This document shows, in pieces, positions 34,625-35,706 of a DNA stretch of 35,706 nucleotides (the stretch's first letter is position 1; each line of letters starts with the position of its first letter). The position numbers were made by a program, and so were the translations under genes. The DNA is from Myxococcota bacterium (GTDB lineage Bacteria; Myxococcota_A; UBA9160; UBA4427): assembly GCA_029941885.1 (NCBI GenBank), contig JAPYTP010000045.1, forward strand, positions 1 to 35,706, in the 5' to 3' direction. Below the pieces are notes generated by a model that saw nothing but the letters and a program-made list of their open reading frames with translations, had not been told where the DNA came from and did no database searches.

Positions 34625-35044
34625 GTGAGTCTCAATGATCGGATGGAAGCGCTCGCGCGTGGCGTGGCGGAGCGCGAGGCAACCCATGCCGCGGATCTCG
34701 CCCGGGCGCGTGTCCGGGCGGACGTGCTCCACACTCAGGTGGAGTCGGCGATCGGTCGTTTCAACGAAGTCGTTGGCGTGGACGTTCCCCACCTCCGTGT
34801 CGAGGTGTCGCCGCCGCGGATCGACGACAAACATCTCCACGCGATCGAGTTCGATCTCGCGCGCGGGCGTCATCGGGCCATCGTCAGTGTCAAGAGCAAG
34901 GGAGAAGTCACCCTCGTTGGACCCTTCCGCGCGGGAAAGAACGAAGGCCCCTGCCGAAGCTTTCCCTTCAGCGAGGAAGACGAACTCGACGATGCACTCG
35001 GCGATTTTCTCGAGCGCTTTCTCGAAGACGCCGTGGCCCCCTGA
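34625..35044 (+). CDS. Conserved-looking hypothetical protein, 139 residues
   Basis: I do not recognise this protein. It starts at a GTG with GAGGTG about 6 bases upstream. Residues 1-45 are Ala/Arg/Glu-rich and likely helical; 46-110 look like beta strands with an alternating pattern (VPHLRVEVSPPRIDDKHLHAIEFDL); and the C-terminus (about 115-136) is very acidic. No signal peptide or membrane helix is seen, so it is probably cytoplasmic. It lies 29 bp upstream of the DUF84 phosphatase gene and is likely co-transcribed with it. Confidence 0.7.
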   Translation: MSLNDRMEALARGVAEREATHAADLARARVRADVLHTQVESAIGRFNEVVGVDVPHLRVEVSPPRIDDKHLHAIEFDLARGRHRAIVSVKSKGEVTLVGPFRAGKNEGPCRSFPFSEEDELDDALGDFLERFLEDAVAP

Positions 35045-35073
35045 CTCGGCCTCGTCAGGTGAACCGAAGCCAG

Positions 35074-35706
35074 ATGAGCGAAATGGAATCTCGCGTAACC
35101 TTCCGAATGGCGCCCTCGCTCGAGCGTGCACTCGGGGGGGGCGTCGTCCGGGTGGGAACCGAGAACCGAGCGAAGCTCGCTGCGGTACGCGATGCCCTGT
35201 CGCGATTCGCGGACGCCCGGGTGGAACTCGCGGTCGTGCCGGTCGGGGTCGGAAGCGAGGTTCCCGAGCAGCCAATCGGGTGGGACGAAATCGTGACGGG
35301 TGCGCGGAATCGGGCGCGCAGCGCATTCGCATCCGGCGAGTGCGTGCTCGCCTTCGGGATCGAGGATGGATTGGTATGCCTCTCCGAGGGCCGGCCCGAG
35401 GACGACTTGCGTGACTACTACAACGTGGGCTGCGCCTGGGTGACCGATGGCGAGCGAGAGGGCCACGGCTTTACCTCGGGGTTCGCCTACCCACCCGGGA
35501 GCCTCGTGCCGGCTGTGCGGAATCGGGCCCCGATCGGAGAGTTGTTCGACGCGCAATGGCGAAACGATCGTCCCACGTCGACGGCCTCGACGTCTCCTCC
35601 AACACCGGCAAGGGCGGCCCCATCCGGGCGAAGGGGCGGCAATATCGGCCTCCTGACCGGGAGTCGCCTGGAGCGCGCCGCCTACGGCGCCCACGCGGTT
35701 GTTTGC
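35074..35706 (+). CDS. yjjX: Non-canonical purine NTP phosphatase, DUF84/YjjX (3' end beyond window)
   Basis: The frame is open from the ATG at 35074 to the last base (211 codons), so the gene is truncated by the window edge. YjjX-type proteins hydrolyse inosine/xanthosine triphosphates to keep them out of nucleic acids. Family motifs are VGTENRAKLAAV, VPEQPIGWDEIVTGARNRA, FGIEDGLV, a GFTSGFAYPPG segment and GGNIGLLTGSRL. Between the last two lies a Pro/Ser/Thr-rich insertion of about 25 residues (about 167-190), not typical of the roughly 170-residue E. coli protein. The ribosome-binding site is weak; a GTG at 35059 is an alternative start. Confidence 0.82.
   Translation, partial: MSEMESRVTFRMAPSLERALGGGVVRVGTENRAKLAAVRDALSRFADARVELAVVPVGVGSEVPEQPIGWDEIVTGARNRARSAFASGECVLAFGIEDGLVCLSEGRPEDDLRDYYNVGCAWVTDGEREGHGFTSGFAYPPGSLVPAVRNRAPIGELFDAQWRNDRPTSTASTSPPTPARAAPSGRRGGNIGLLTGSRLERAAYGAHAVVC

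Overview
The window is high-GC DNA (roughly mid-60s percent, judged by eye) from a Gram-negative bacterium. Evidence for an outer membrane includes lipoproteins, a PBP1b-type bifunctional transpeptidase and a small LptM-like lipoprotein. The gene content points to a deltaproteobacterial-type lineage (Myxococcota, Desulfobacterota or Binatota-like): NtrC-family regulators, a DUF3604 protein beside a membrane parvulin, and an IclR/acyl-CoA dehydrogenase pair. I cannot name the species. The DNA looks chromosomal: I see no insertion sequence, phage gene, integrase, CRISPR array, tRNA or rRNA.

Layout. 1-185 holds the end of an unidentified reading frame and a strong terminator. 186-461 (-) is a lone Fis-type HTH protein and 905-1243 (+) is glnB. 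1409-4263 (+) is a secreted DUF3604 PHP-like protein followed by a membrane-anchored parvulin. 4286-9180 (-) is a SnoaL-like protein, dapB, dapA, dapF, an LptM-like lipoprotein and argH, with several stop/start overlaps. 9441-12943 (+) is PBP1b, a TPR lipoprotein and a divergent LspA. 13690-15888 (+) is an IclR regulator and an acyl-CoA dehydrogenase. 16398-19545 (+) is malic enzyme and a biotin carboxylase without a carrier domain. 19604-20776 (+) is an exported metallophosphoesterase. 20823-22116 (-) is tatB-tatC. 22375-27931 (-) is a signalling island. 28219-31090 (+) is a GNAT acetyltransferase, an aminotransferase with in-frame microsatellites and an unknown membrane protein. 31122-32711 (-) is an M20 peptidase. 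32939-35706 (+) is an M23 peptidase, a small unknown protein and a DUF84/YjjX phosphatase that runs off the end.

The most interesting part is the signalling island at 22375-27931. It encodes, in transcription order, a 697-residue protein that joins a degenerate NtrC-type AAA+ domain (Walker A Lys replaced by Arg, no GAFTGA) to a histidine-kinase module that keeps its His but lacks recognisable ATP-binding boxes. Next come a complete NtrC-family sigma-54 activator, a 308-bp intergenic region, a REC-HD-GYP protein and a PilZ protein. The intergenic region has a perfect sigma-54 core (TGGCACG-N4-TTGC) just before the HD-GYP gene and, 167-231 bp upstream of it, two GTAC-N6-GAACGGCCG direct repeats exactly 32 bp apart, which look like activator sites. 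Read together, this is a self-contained circuit: an unusual pseudokinase-like input, a sigma-54 activator, its enhancer and promoter, and a c-di-GMP degradation/response output.

The remaining genes are mostly housekeeping: lysine/peptidoglycan precursor and arginine synthesis, cell-wall synthesis and hydrolysis, Tat export, nitrogen signalling and central carbon metabolism.
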